A DNA stretch of 64,000 bases, taken from CAJXJP01 sp964022365 (GTDB lineage Bacteria > Patescibacteriota > Gracilibacteria > BD1-5 > UBA6164). The stretch lies in assembly GCA_964022365.1 (NCBI GenBank), contig CAXHZN010000004.1, positions 1-64,000 of the forward strand. The letters run 5' to 3'. The position numbers and the translations under genes are program-made. Shown here piece after piece: positions 31,269 to 43,127 of the stretch (the stretch's first letter is position 1; each line of letters opens with the position of its first letter). Under the pieces are notes generated by a model that was given only the letters and a program-made list of their open reading frames with translations, was not told the DNA's origin and made no database searches.

Positions 31269-31296
31269 TTTACAATTTATAAGTATTAAATAAAGT
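31269..31296 (+). promoter_or_regulatory. predicted promoter of xth
   Basis: TTTACA, 16-bp spacer, TAAAGT; 35 bases before the ATG at 31332. Confidence 0.5.
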
Positions 31297-31331
31297 ATGA
31301 ATATAAATTTTAATATTTGAAAAAATAAAAA

Positions 31332-32114
31332 ATGAAAATAATTTCATGGAATGTAAACGGTATTAGAGCTGTAGCAAAAAAATGATTTAAAGAATTCGTA
31401 GAAGAAGAAAATCCTGATATTTTATGTATCCAAGAAACAAAAGCATTTGAACCTCAATTTTTAAAAGATGTTTGAGAACTCGAATGATATAAATATGTTT
31501 GGCATACTGGGACAAGAGCCGGATATGCATGAACAGCTATTTTTTATAAAGAAAATCTTAATTTACTTTCAAGTCAAAATAGTTTTGGTGAAATCTGACA
31601 TTTTCATGATGACGGAAGAGTAACTCAAGCTGAATTTGAAGATTTTGTAATCATAAATGGGTATTATCCAAATGGTGGTACAAGAGCTGATGGAACAGAA
31701 ATGGTTGACTATAAACTAGAATTTTACGATCATATTATCAAACATGCAAATGAATTAATTTCTCAAGGGAAAAATGTAATTTTAACATGAGATCTCAATA
31801 TTGTTCACACGGAAATAGATATTGCTCGTCCAAAAGAAAATCAAAAAACTATTGGGTTTTTACCAATTGAAAGAGCAAAAGTTACAGAATTATTAGAAAA
31901 TGGATACGTTGATACATTTAGACATTTTTATCCAGAACAAATAGATACATATTCTTGGTGGAGTTACAGAGCTGGAGCAAGACCGAGAAACGTGGGCTGG
32001 AGAATAGATTATTTTGTAGTAAATAAAGATTTTATTGAAAAAGTAGAAGATATAAAATATATGAATGATATAATGGGTTCTGATCACTGTCCTGTAATGT
32101 TAATTACAAAATAA
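31332..32114 (+). CDS. xthA: exodeoxyribonuclease III / AP endonuclease
   Basis: 260 residues. Cleaves DNA at abasic sites and trims 3' ends in base-excision repair. EEP-fold motifs: SWNVNGIRAV, LCIQETKA (metal-binding Glu), INGYYPNGG, LTGDLNIVH (GDxN with UGA Gly), DTFRHFYPEQIDTYSWWSYR, GWRIDYFVV and GSDHCPVML (catalytic His). Full length. Own promoter and a GAAA-tetraloop terminator. Confidence 0.96.
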
Positions 32115-32143
32115 AAAGAAATCGAAAGATTTCTTTTTATTTT
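32112..32143 (+). terminator. terminator of xthA
   Basis: AAAAGAAATC/GATTTCTTTT stem with GAAA loop, T-run. Confidence 0.9.
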
Positions 32144-32189
32144 GTAAAATTTTTGTATAATTTAAAAAATATTTTTAAAGTTTTTTGAT

Positions 32190-32882
32190 ATGAATTCATT
32201 TGATCTAAAGTTTTTTCAAAAATACACTCCAGAATGACAACATATTCAACATATTGTTCATGCTCATCCGATAATTATTCTTGGAAGATTAATATTGTGG
32301 TTATTTTTATGAGTATTTATTCCGGTATTTTTTTATTATTACTCATTTCGTTTAAAATGATTTATTCCATTTTATTTTTTAGAATGATGGTTATTAATAA
32401 TTTATACTAAAATAGTCTATGATATTTTTGATTGGTATAATGATGTTTGGATTATTACTGATGTTTGAGTTATAGATTTGGATTGGTCATTATTTAAAAC
32501 AAATATGTCCACGATTGATTTTGAAAATATGGAATGAATGGAAGTAGAACAAAATAGTGTATTTGATAAAATTTTAAGTAAATGAGATCTTATAATTCAT
32601 AAAATTTGAGATGATTGATTTGTGCTTCCAAACTGTATAAATCCATACGCAGCACTCAATCAAGTTGAATGAATTAAGAATCATATTGAAGATTTAGTAG
32701 AACATGAAGATGATGGTCAAGTAGATAGATTTGATATGATTATGGATTCTCTTGGCTGAGTAGTTGAAAATTATTTAAAAACAAATAATAATCCTGAAGT
32801 TAAAATAGATCCAGAAGAACTTGCAAAGGCAGAAAAACTCAAAAAATATCAAAAGTCTAAAAATTCTATAGATCTCAGATAA
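32190..32882 (+). CDS. membrane protein with PH-like (bPH2) region
   Basis: 230 residues. Two N-terminal membrane helices (IIILGRLILWLFLGVFIPVF and GFIPFYFLEGWLLIIYTKIV). A region follows of the kind found in bacterial PH-domain membrane proteins: DVWIITDVGVIDLDWSLF, MSTIDFENMEGMEVEQ, KILSKGDLIIHKIG. A helical tail ends it. Function unknown. TATAAT at 32156 may be its -10. Confidence 0.65.
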
Positions 32883-32892
32883 ATATTCAAAA

Positions 32893-32926
32893 AAGAAAAA
32901 AGGCCTCAAAATTAGGCCTTTTTAAA
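32893..32926. terminator. bidirectional terminator
   Basis: AAAAAGGCCT/AGGCCTTTTT stem; serves the + membrane gene and the - micro-ORF gene. Confidence 0.9.
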
Positions 32927-32947
32927 TAAGTAACTTCATATTTCCAA

Positions 32948-33067
32948 TTATCCAATGAGTTTATCTAGAATTGAATTAATCCATTTCGCAAAACTTCCTG
33001 TAGATAATGGAGCAGAGTTTGCTTCTTCTAACAAAGTTTTGTTATTTTCTGCAGTAATATCGTTCAT
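32948..33067 (-). CDS. 39-aa small protein
   Basis: ATG at 33065-33067 with AAAAGGAGA 5-8 bases upstream, stop TAA 32948-32950, then a terminator. Peptide MNDITAENNKTLLEEANSAP then LSTGSFAKWINSILDKLIG, with a C-terminal amphipathic helix and no signal. Too short for homology by eye. The ribosome binding site, clean ORF and terminator support translation. Confidence 0.55.
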   Translation of the reverse strand: MNDITAENNKTLLEEANSAPLSTGSFAKWINSILDKLIG

Positions 33068-33117
33068 TGATGTCTCCTTTTGTTTATGAACTAAAAAATT
33101 ATAATTAATTTAAAAAT

Positions 33118-35046
33118 ATGTCAAATCTAGATTTGAAACATATACCGAAAGCACCAGGGATTTACAAATATTTTGATAAAAAATGAGAAATCATTTATGT
33201 CGGAAAAAGTGTAAATCTATTTTCTCGTGTGCATAGTTATTTTAACGGGAAATCAAAACTCAACTTTGCAAAGGCAAAAATGGTAGATCAAATCGTTAAA
33301 ATAGAAACAATTATCGTTGAAAATGAGACAGAAAGTTTGATTCTAGAAACCAATCTAATTAAACAACTCAAACCAAAATATAACATCTTAATGAAAGATG
33401 ATAAAAATTATATGTACATTAAAATTACCAATGATCTCTTCCCTAAAATAATGAGGACACGTCAATCTCCAAGTAATTTTTCGGTAATTCGTGGGAAGAA
33501 AAATGGAACATATTTTTGACCATATATTTCTACGAATCATGTAATAAATATTTTAAAAATAATTAAAAAATATTTTTGATATGGGTGTTACTGACATCAT
33601 TTTTTTAAAGATTGAAATGGCTATAATCTCGATAAATATTTATTTAAAAACAATATTTCAGACACAAAAAAAATTATTTCAACGCATGAAATTAATAAAA
33701 TTTATGTTGAACAAATAGAAAATATTAAACATTTTCTAAGAGGAAATTACAAAGAAGTTATAGAAAAACTCAGAGAAAAAATGCAAGACTTTGCTAAAAA
33801 TCTGCAATTTGAAGAAGCTCAAAAAATAAAAACACAAATAGAAAGTCTTGAGTCACTGGATATTTCACAAAATATTCGTGATAAAATTACTGGAAATCAT
33901 GATGTAATTCATTATTTAGAAAAATATGAACATATTTATATTTGAGTGATAGAAATTAGAGACGGGAAAATTTTATGATACCAAACTTTTGAAATAGAAA
34001 ATAAACTCGAAGAAGATAAACAACAAATAGTAAAGGAATTCATTGAAAAAAAATATGTTGAGCATTTAGAAGAAAAAGAGAAAATAAATTTTATCTTACC
34101 ATTTGAAATCCAAGATTTACTCTGTGAAATTTCTTTTGAGCTTCCTCAAGTTTGACCAAAAAAAGAAATATTACAAATGGTGTATAAAAATGTTTATGAA
34201 CATGCTCATAAAAAATACATAAATTCACTTTCTACGAAATGATTTACAAAATCTACGATGGAAAATTTACTCAAAGTTTTATCATACAATCATCAAAACA
34301 AAAGTTTAATTTTTGAATGTAACGATATTTCTCACTTTTCATGAACCCATACAGTAGCCAGTAGAAGTGTTATAGAAAATGGGAAACCAAATACAAAAAA
34401 ATATAAAAAATTTAATATAAAAACACTCGAAGAAGCAAAAATCGATGATTTTTGATCTATGAAAGAAGTTATGACTAGAAGACTCAAAGAAATAGAAAAA
34501 ACTTGAGAACTTCCTGATTTAATAATAATTGATGGTTGAAAATGACAACTTTGAAGTGTGGTAAAAATTTTAAATAATTTTATAAAAAATACTTTATGAG
34601 AAATAAATATTTTAGAAAAAAATAATTCTGATACTAATTCTCAAGATAAAAAAACAGAAGAAAGTATTTTAGAAAATAAAAAAAAGTATTTACAAAATTT
34701 GCAAAATTTACAATTAGTCTGAATCGCAAAACGTGAAGAAGAATTATTTTTACCATGAGAATCAACATCAATTATATTGGAAAAAGACTCTCTTGAGCTC
34801 AGACTCGTTCAAAAAATTCGTGATGAAGCACATAGATTTGCAATTACATTTAACAGAGACAAAAGAATCAAAGCCATGAAAACAAATATTTTGGAATCTC
34901 TCCCTGGATTTTGACCAGTTTCTAGAAAAAAAATATTAAAAGCGTTTTGAAATGTAGAAAATATTAAAAATTTTCCACGAGAAGAAATTGAAAAACATCT
35001 CAACAAAAACCAAATTCAAACGCTCGATGACCATGGATTTATATAA
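33118..35046 (+). CDS. uvrC: UvrABC excinuclease subunit C
   Basis: 642 residues. Makes both incisions in nucleotide excision repair. GIY-YIG domain (APGIYKYFDKKGEIIYVGKS, residues 12-90), UVR motif (MQDFAKNLQFEEAQKIKTQI, near 222), RNase H-like 5'-incision domain (ECNDISHFSGTHTVAS, LIIIDGGKGQLG, RFAITFNRDKR) and C-terminal helix-hairpin-helix (SLPGFGPVSRKKILKAFGNV). A Glu/Asn/Lys-rich insert sits near 490-520. Glycine mainly UGA. Monocistronic. Confidence 0.97.
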
Positions 35047-35080
35047 AATCAGCATAACAAATTGTTATGCTGATTTATTT
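35045..35080 (+). terminator. terminator of uvrC
   Basis: AAATCAGCATAACA/TGTTATGCTGATTT stem, then TATTTT. Confidence 0.85.
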
Positions 35081-35107
35081 TGACTTAAGATGAAAATAGT
35101 GTAAAAT
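35080..35107 (+). promoter_or_regulatory. predicted promoter
   Basis: TTGACT, 16-bp spacer, TAAAAT; 28 bases upstream of the ATG at 35135. Confidence 0.55.
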
Positions 35108-35134
35108 AATAGTATTACATTGTAAAAAATCTGG

Positions 35135-38100
35135 ATGAAAAAAATTATATCTTTTTGTGCATTGATAAGTTTATTAATTACAACAAATTTTTGATTTTAT
35201 CAAACTTTTGCGGTAGATACAAATGATCAAAACACACCTTGGACTATGCAAAAAGCAAGACATTTAGCAAAAAAATCATTATTTTGAGCGACTTTAAATG
35301 ATATACAAAATATTTATGATATTTGAAGTGCCCAAGCAGCAGTAAATTATTTATTTCCGTCAAGAAATGGACCAAATAGAAGTGAGTTTGATTCTAAAAT
35401 TAGTCAACTTACAAGTGATCCTGATTTTGACGCAAATAATAGAAATGATATGTATGAATATTATTTAGCAAAAAAATTATACGATCCGTATGAAGCTAAA
35501 GCAAAATTATTTCTAATGTTTGAAGATATTTTTTCTGTGAACGTTTCATGAAGTAAAAATATTACATATTTAGATATTGAAAATACTCATGATTTACTCT
35601 ACTCAGAAATGTTTTGAGATTACAAAACATTAGTAAAAAAGAGTTTATATGACATAGAATCAAATTGAGATTATAGTGTTTCTCAATTTTTAGATTTGTT
35701 TAATCAGTCAAATCCAGCAAGACCAAATGAAAACTATGCAAGAGAATTATTACAACTTTTACTTATGTGAGAATATCTCCCATTTGAATCTGCAGAAACA
35801 CAATCTACTAGAAACTATGAAGAAACAGATGTCGCAGCTCTCGCTAAGATATTAGTTTGATTTGAAACTAACGAAAATACTCATGAGGTTATTTATAATA
35901 ATCAAGCAAATACAAATGAAAAAATATTATTTTTAGAATGAGATTTTCAAAATAATTATTCTCCAAGTTATTATAACTCAGAAACCTCAGAGATTGATGT
36001 TCAAATGCTCAAATCTCCAATTGCGATGAATAACTGATTGCCTGATAATATAATTGATTATATATTTGCAAAAAAACAAAATGAGATTTCACAGTTTTTA
36101 GCAAAAAAATTATATAATTTTTATGTTTGAGAAAATCCAGAAATAAGCGAAATAAACAATATTTCATCTGAATTAATACAATCAAATTTTGATATATACA
36201 CAACTACAAAATGGTTACTTGCCAGTGATATTATGTATACTCAAAGATCAATGAATACGGTAATATATAAAAATCCAGTGGATTTAATTGTAGGAACAAA
36301 AAAATTACTATGAGTTGAAAATTTATCTACTTTTAGACATTCTTTATCAAATCTTTGATGGACTCCATATATGCCTGGAAGTATTTTTTGAAGAGATGGG
36401 TTTGATGAAAATAAAGAATTTTTCAATGCTACAAGTGTTATAAAATGGTCATATGAAGCATCAAAAATAGTTGATGAAATACAAGCAAGTGAATTTATAG
36501 ATTCTACCATGACCTTAGAAGAAAATATATTAAATATTGAAAAACAATTGCTATGAGAAGAAATTCTTTCTAATAGTACACGTGACAAATTAATAAATTT
36601 CATGCTAGAGGATTCTGAATGAAATCCTATAGAATTTCAACCAGAATCTCAAGAATATAACAGATATTATACAGCTAGTTTACTATATTTTATCTTATCT
36701 CAACCTGAGTATATTTTACAATCATGAGTAGATATTCCAGCAGAATTGGAAGGCGAAAATACACAATTTTACTGAAATGATAATAAACTTGTAATAATAA
36801 AATATAGAGGTTGACTAGATTGGCTACATTGAGTCATTCAAAAAGATGAATATAGTAAATATTTAGAAAACAGAGAGGGTTGAGCACTTCAGAGAAATGA
36901 ATTAGTAGAAGTATGAGATTATTATCTCAACTCAAAAATGTCAGATTTTAAATCGTTATATGACACATGAGATTTAAAAATATTTAACAGAGTCGGTACA
37001 CCAAGTCATTCAAGAGCTCATGATACTGCCTCAAGAAAAATGACTTCTGCATATTCTCAATGAAGTTTAGAAGCACCTTGAATATTATGAGAATTTATTA
37101 AAAATGAAGATCCTTTAAAAACTGTACAACTATGATGAGACAAATGATTAATTTTTAGATGAGGTCAGTATTTACAAATATGAAATGATTGATTATTCAG
37201 AGTTGATGATAGTACAAATAATGATTTCAGAATACATAAATTAACCACTCTTAAAGAAATATATAATCAAAGAAATTATCCAGAAAAATTAGATTTTGTT
37301 TTTAAAAATGGTGCATATATTTGAAATGTAGCTGAAACATCAGTTGCTAATTGATGAAGAAGTTGAGCATGATATAATATGTGAGATAATTTAAATTTTA
37401 CTGAAACATTATTTGACGCTTGAATTACAAATGTAGTGAGAATTGCTGCAGATGGTTGATACGATACACACGGAAATCAAAAAGAAAATTTAAGCAATAA
37501 TCTACAAAAAGTAGCAGAAAAAACTGCAGAATTTTATAATAATGTAAAAGACAAACATAATGTAACAATTGTTTTATATTCAGAGTTTTGAAGAACGTTA
37601 AAAATAAATAGTTCTCTGTGAACAGATCATGGTAAATGAGGTTGAATGTTTATTTTATCGAATAATCAAGAATGGAAAACACAATTACCAGAGAAAGTCT
37701 ATGGAAATAACTCATTTATAAACGCTCAAGCAAACCGGTTATGAGTTTGAATAGATTACAGAAGTATTTATAGAGAAATATATCAAGCACTTTATAATAA
37801 AGATATTTCACAATCTCTTGGTAGAAATTATAAAATAGAAGATTATTTAAATAAAACAAATCCTGACCCTAAGTTATTTAGAATTGAATATCAACAAGAA
37901 TGAAGCAGGCTCAGAGCTTATTTAAAATTTAGAATTGATGATGAAAATTATTTTCATACTCAAGGATCTCATATAAAATTCTCACATTGAAGTGATGTAA
38001 ATAATCTCAGACAAGAAAGTAGATACACAATTGATAAATATATGGTTGAATCAGATAAAGAATTAAACTTATATATGAGAAATTTATCTGAAAATAGAGA

Positions 38101-39493
38101 ATATCATTATAAAATTGAAATATTTGATAATCAATATAATTCAAAAATAATTACAGGTAGTTTTATAACTCCAGAATATAAATCAAATCAAGAAACTGAA
38201 TTAGAAATAAATAAAAATACATTTTTATCACAGTACAATAATACAAATATAGAAAATAGCTTAATTTTACAAAATCCTATATATTTAACTCATACAGGAT
38301 CACAAAGTTATTCGACTAATGAATCGATAGTTTTAGAAAGTACTCAGGAAACATTTATTGAGGAGTTAATTTCAAATCAGAAAGTAATTTGGAATGGTTG
38401 ATTTATTCTTCCAGTAGAAATAAATAAAAGTGATTTTATTTCTAATTTGTCAAAATACAATGATACAAAATTAGAAGATTTTAATAATATTGAAAAAATT
38501 ATTCAAGTATGAAGTGATATATTATGAGTTTGAATGAAATTAAATAATAATGTAACGCTTAACATTGATCAAATACCAAGTAATAAAAAATATTGAGTTC
38601 TCACTTCAAATGATTGAAAAAGTTGGGAAAGAGTTAATGATCAAAATATCCAACAAGAAAATAATAAATTAAAAATCATAATCAATCATTTTTCATATTT
38701 TGCAATTGTAGAATTAGACAATAATTGAGAAATTATGATAAATACTCAAGAAGATGATAATTCCGATTGAAATAATAATTCTAATTCATGATCATCTGGA
38801 TGAGGTGGTGGATCTCACGTACCAGACAAAGATAATTGTCCGTATGGAGATTATTCTAAAAGTTATTATGATAGAACTTGTGGAAAAGATTATACAGCAA
38901 AAGAAATCTATAAAATAGCTAATTCTTATGAAGTAAGAAATAATCTCTCATATAATATTGAAAATGATCAAATAAATAATGCTTTAAATGAATTAGAAAT
39001 CTATGATTCGAAAAAATTTGATATTTTTAATGAATTATTTCCAAAAATAAATATTAATAATGCTGACCAAAAAGAAGTATTAAAATTTTTAAGACAAGAT
39101 GTAACTGTTATGAAAGTTTTAGAATATGATATTCATTATATTCAAAATTCTAACAGAAATGCTACATTTAAATCTATAGCGCAACTATTAACTCAACAAG
39201 GTTATAAAGATGAGTTTGAAGAAAATCTTATTAATAGTTTTAATGATTTATGGTTAACACTCGCGGTAAAAGAAAATGTAAAAATTTCTGAAAATACAAA
39301 AAAAATAATAAATAAAATTTTAGCTGAAAAAATAAATAGTTTTAAATTTCATTTTAATAAAGCTGAAAGAAATAAAAAAACATACAATTATATTATTCCT
39401 AAAAGTGTTCAAAATACGCAAGATTCGCAAAAAACTCCTACATATTACAGAACAAGAAAAGAAGAAATAATTAGAAAGCACAAACAAAAATAA
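35135..39493 (+). CDS. DUF1800-DUF1501 fusion exported protein
   Basis: 1452 residues. Signal peptide KKIISFCALISLLITTNFGF. Residues about 30-520 are DUF1800: QKARHLAKKSLFGATLNDI, KAKLFLMFEDIFSV, NENYARELLQLLLMGEY, ETDVAALAKILVGFE, KPVDLIVG-like. Residues about 560-920 are DUF1501: VIIKYRGGLDWLHGVIQK, TPSHSRAHDTASRKM, RIAADGGYDTHGNQKENL, YSEFGRTLKINSSLGTDHG, VGIDYRSIYREIYQAL. Then come a fibronectin-III-like segment, a Ser/Gly linker (SNSGSSGGGGGSH), CPYGDYSKSYYDRTCGKDYT, and a helical tail. The two DUFs are usually separate neighbouring genes. Exported, role unknown. Confidence 0.85.
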
Positions 39494-39523
39494 AAAAATC
39501 TGGGAAACCAGATTTTTTTTTAT
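39493..39523 (+). terminator. terminator
   Basis: AAATCTGG-GAAA-CCAGATTT hairpin and nine T. Confidence 0.92.
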
Positions 39524-39561
39524 ATAATTACATTTATACACTATTTGATTACATTTACGTG

Positions 39562-41052
39562 ATGAAAATTTTTATCTATTTTTTACTGATAATACAAATA
39601 TATATTTCTATTATTTGAAATGCATTTGCTCATCCACTTGATATTTCTATATCAACAGCTTCCATAAAGAATAATTCTATAAATATTAGTTCTTATTTTC
39701 ATTCATTTGAAATTGAATATTTACTCAAAGAAAACAATATAGAGTTTGATTCTATAAATGATTATTTTAAACATTGAGATATTATTACAAATTATATTTC
39801 AGAAAATATAAATGTTTCTCAAAATAATTCTCAATGTAATATTTCAAAAATAAATGTAAAACAAGACCAAGCATATAAAATACTTTCTGATTGATTAGAA
39901 GTAAATTATCAAATTTTATGTGATCAAAAAATATCAGATTTTGATTTTACAGTGCAGTATTTTACACAATTCCCTCTTCAGACAAATAGATTTACCTTTT
40001 ATGATTTTAATAATGGTATTCAATGAGTAACTCCATTTTATTTTAAGGTTTTCACAAGTAAAATAATTCAAAAAAGAATAAATATTAATGATAAAAATTT
40101 AAGTATTTCAAAAGATAGTGATTGAGATTGATTATCAGATGAGGAAGAAAAAATTTATTATACGGATATAAATTCTTATGATACAGATTGAGACTTTTAT
40201 ACAGACAAAGAAGAAGTAGAATGAGGTTGGAACCCTATAAATGCTGAGTTATGACCTGGACAAGAATATAGAACTCAACAAGATTTAGATCTTTGATTTT
40301 TAGAGAAAAATACTCAGGTAGATTATTCAAAACAGCAAGAAAATTCTGTTGAAACTCTGAGTGATTATTGATATGCAAGTGATTATTTAAAAAGTATTTT
40401 AAAATATTTAGATAATTTTTTTACAAATAATCAATGAAATATTTTTTGAGTATTTATGTTAGTATTTTTTCTTGGTTTTATCCATGCTATTTGACCTGGA
40501 CATTCAAAATCACTTTTAATAGCGTATACATTAGAAAAAAATAATTGATATTTTAAAGGATTTTTATTTGCCTTTATATTTACAATTACTCATATTTTAG
40601 ATATTTTATTATTATTTTTAGTTACAAAAATATTAATTTGATTCGTAGATATTTCAAAATTCAATTATTATATCCAACTTATCAGTAGTATATTTTTATT
40701 TTTTTTATGAATATATTTATTCTCAAAAGCTATAAAAAGAAATAAATCCACTGAAAATAAAAAGGAAAATAAGAGTCTCTGGATTGCTTTTTTTGCATGA
40801 TTAGCACCCTGTAGTTTTGCTTGGAGTATATTTTTATTACTCATTGCATTATGAAAATCTCAATGGATTTTCTTATTAGTTTGAGCACTTTGAGCATGAA
40901 TTTTTACAACTTTAATACTTATTGTTTGAATAAGTGTGTTTTTAAAGGCAAAATCATACAAAAAATTTGAACAACTTGAAACCTATTCTAATACGCTTTC
41001 TAGTGCGATTATTTTATTCATTAGTATTATATTATTGATTAAAGTTCTCTAA
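39562..41052 (+). CDS. NicO/RcnA-like transporter with extracellular Ca-binding repeats
   Basis: 496 residues. Signal peptide, mature N-terminus at AHPLDISIS, an extracellular beta-rich domain, then DSDGDGLSDEEE and DTDGDFYTDKEE, aspartate repeats of thrombospondin-3/EF-hand type. The C-terminal 230 residues have six membrane helices with GFIHAIGPGHSKSLLIAYTL, the HxxGPGHxK motif of nickel/cobalt efflux NicO proteins, and FAFIFTITHILDILLL. Substrate not shown; His-poor loops leave Ni/Co uncertain. Motif glycines are UGA. Confidence 0.75.
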
Positions 41053-41054
41053 TT

Positions 41055-41082
41055 TTGCAAATAACAAAAAATAGTGTAGACT
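41055..41082 (+). promoter_or_regulatory. predicted promoter
   Basis: TTGCAA, 16-bp spacer, TAGACT; upstream of the broken gene at 41113 and tatD. Confidence 0.4.
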
Positions 41083-41112
41083 GATAATGTACTTAAAAAT
41101 AAAAACAAAACT

Positions 41113-41622
41113 ATGACAGATATATTAAAAAAATATAACAAACAAAAGAAATTTTCTAACATAAGCATCGTGGCGATGAGCTTAGTTTTTGCAATCGGAA
41201 TAAATATATTTTTATTTGATGATTAAAATTTAGTCAAAAATCTAAAAGCAAATGCTATTGAATCTGATATTCAAATGAATAAGTCAGATTTATATATAGA
41301 GCAAGAAGCTGTATATTTCTCAGTATTTTCTTCAAAAAATATGACAAATGTAAAAAATGTGTCATTTTCAGTTGTATATAATCCTGAAAATATCAATATT
41401 TTAAAAACAAATGGTCTACAACATATTTCAACAAATGATGGAATTTCAACATATATTTTACAATTTGCTGAACCAAAAAATATCATTAAAGGTGAAAAAG
41501 TTGCATTATTAGAAATCAATAAAAACAAAAACAAAACAGAACATGTAAATATTGTCGAAGCAAACTTTACAGATGATTCTGGAAATAGTTATCAACTTTC
41601 TACTTCTTGAGTAACGTTTTAA
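41113..41622 (+). pseudogene. cohesin-like membrane-anchored protein interrupted by TAA
   Basis: MTDILKKYNKQKKFSNISIV with one membrane helix (VAMSLVFAIGINIFLF), then an in-frame TAA at 41224-41226. The frame stays open on both sides and continues NLVKNLKANAIESDIQMNKS. The second part (to 41622) resembles a cohesin-type beta-sandwich: FSVVYNPENINILKTNG, TYILQFAEPKNIIKGEK, NFTDDSGNSYQLS. Sense would require one changed base. Either a true nonsense mutation, a sequence variant, or a downstream start without anchor. tatD begins 2 bases after its end, so it may still be transcribed with it. Confidence 0.6.
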
Positions 41623-41623
41623 T

Positions 41624-42430
41624 ATGTTTATTGATACACATTGTCATCCATATTTAGCAAAAAATAAAAATATTTCAGAAATTTTAGAAAATTTTAAAAA
41701 ATCTGATTGAAAATATCTCGTATCCATTGGGACAAACATAGAGACTTCAAAAAAATCTCTAGAGTTATCTCAAAAATACGAGTTTATTTTTGCGACTGCT
41801 TGAATTCATCCAAGTGATGTTTTAGATTCAAAAAATACACTTCAAAAAGATATCGAATTATTAGAAAAATATATTATCGAAAATAAACAAAATATTGTTT
41901 GAATTGGTGAAACTGGTTTAGATTATTATTGGGTAAGTGAAAATCCTGAAGAATTCGCTCAACAAAAAAAGAAACAAAAACAATATTTTCTCGCTCATAT
42001 TTCTTTAGCTCAAAAATATAATCTTCCTATAATTATACATAATAGAAATTCCTGAGAGGATATTTTGGAAGTTTTAGAAGAAACAAAATTTCAAAACTTT
42101 ATTATTCATTGTTTTTCAGAAAATTTAGATTTTGCAAACAGGTGTTTTGAAATTTCTTCAAATGCAATGATGAGTTTTAGTGGAATTGTTACATTTAAAA
42201 ATGCAAAAGAAATAGCTGAAACTGCAGCAAATATTCCCTTAAAAAATATTTTAATAGAAACAGATTCTCCGTTTCTTACTCCAGCTCCATATAGATGAAA
42301 ACAAGAAAATGAACCAGCTTTTACACAATTTGTTTTGGAAAAAATCATAGAATTACGTAGTGAATCTCCAGAAGAAATAGAAAAAACTATTTTAGAAAAT
42401 TCTCAAAATATTTATAAAATAAAAAAATAA
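41624..42430 (+). CDS. tatD: TatD family metal-dependent deoxyribonuclease
   Basis: 268 residues, TIM-barrel amidohydrolase fold. Motifs: FIDTHCHPYL (HxH), FATAGIHPSDV, NIVGIGETGLDYYW (metal-ligand Glu), LPIIIHNRNSGEDI (His), NFIIHCFSENLDFA (His), NILIETDSPFLTPAP (Asp). 3'-5' DNase/quality-control nuclease. Starts two bases after the broken cohesin-like gene. Terminator follows immediately. Confidence 0.95.
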
Positions 42431-42456
42431 GAAATTAAAATTTCTTATTTTTTTAT
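42420..42456. terminator. bidirectional terminator
   Basis: AAAAATAAGAAAT/ATTTCTTATTTTT stem, loop TAAA, overlapping both stops of convergent genes. Confidence 0.8.
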
Positions 42457-43037
42457 TTTTCTTCGTAATATTCTTTGTTTGAATTAAAACATTTTTTAAA
42501 ACCTTTTGCATCTCAATAATCAGAAAAGTGATCTTGCCAATTATGAAATGTTCTATTTTTTCTTGCGTGTTTAATTGGACACCAATATTTTTCCGTTCTC
42601 CCTCAAATTTCAACAGCGTAAGAAAAAATTCCGTTTACATATGAACAATATAAACAATTTATTTTTTGAATCCAATTTAGATAATCTAAATGTTTTCTTT
42701 CCGCTGTAATATAGTCTTTTCTCTTTACTAAAGGAATTCTATATAAACGAAAACACGTTTGTTGATATACAAATAAAAATATATCTAAAAATAAAGCTGG
42801 TACAATCATACCATAAATAAATGGCATAGAAATAATATGACGAATTTGAGCTCCAAGCATATAACGATATGTTGGGAGTTTTTCTTTTTTATTTTCTTCT
42901 TTTTGTTTTTTTGAAAATACAATTTTTCCTTTTATATAATCAAAATCATATTTTTCTTTCATTTTTTCTATTTCTATAAATAGTTCGTCTCTTTTTTCTT
43001 TAATTTCTCTATAAAGTTTAGATATTTTTGATTTCAT
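42453..43037 (-). CDS. conserved hypothetical with Cys/RTExYWCPIKHA motif
   Basis: 194 residues. N-terminal coiled coil (KLYREIKEKRDELFIEIEKM), a membrane helix (FIYGMIVPALFLDIFLFVY), then the conserved-looking block INCLYCSYVNGIFSYAVEI and RTEKYWCPIKHARKNRTFHN. Its Cys and His residues suggest a metal or redox site. I have an impression of this block in other bacteria but cannot name a function. A UGA Gly joins the two halves at 42603. Confidence 0.75.
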
Positions 43038-43095
43038 TTTATATCAATAAATAATAAATTTTCGCTTATTTTAAAGAAATAAAAAAAATGTGCAA

Positions 43096-43127
43096 GAAAA
43101 AAAGAGAGTTTCCCCTCTTTTTACTCT
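43096..43127 (-). terminator. terminator of the 155-aa gene
   Basis: AAAGAG-GGGAAAC-CTCTTT type hairpin with T-run on the minus strand. Confidence 0.7.
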
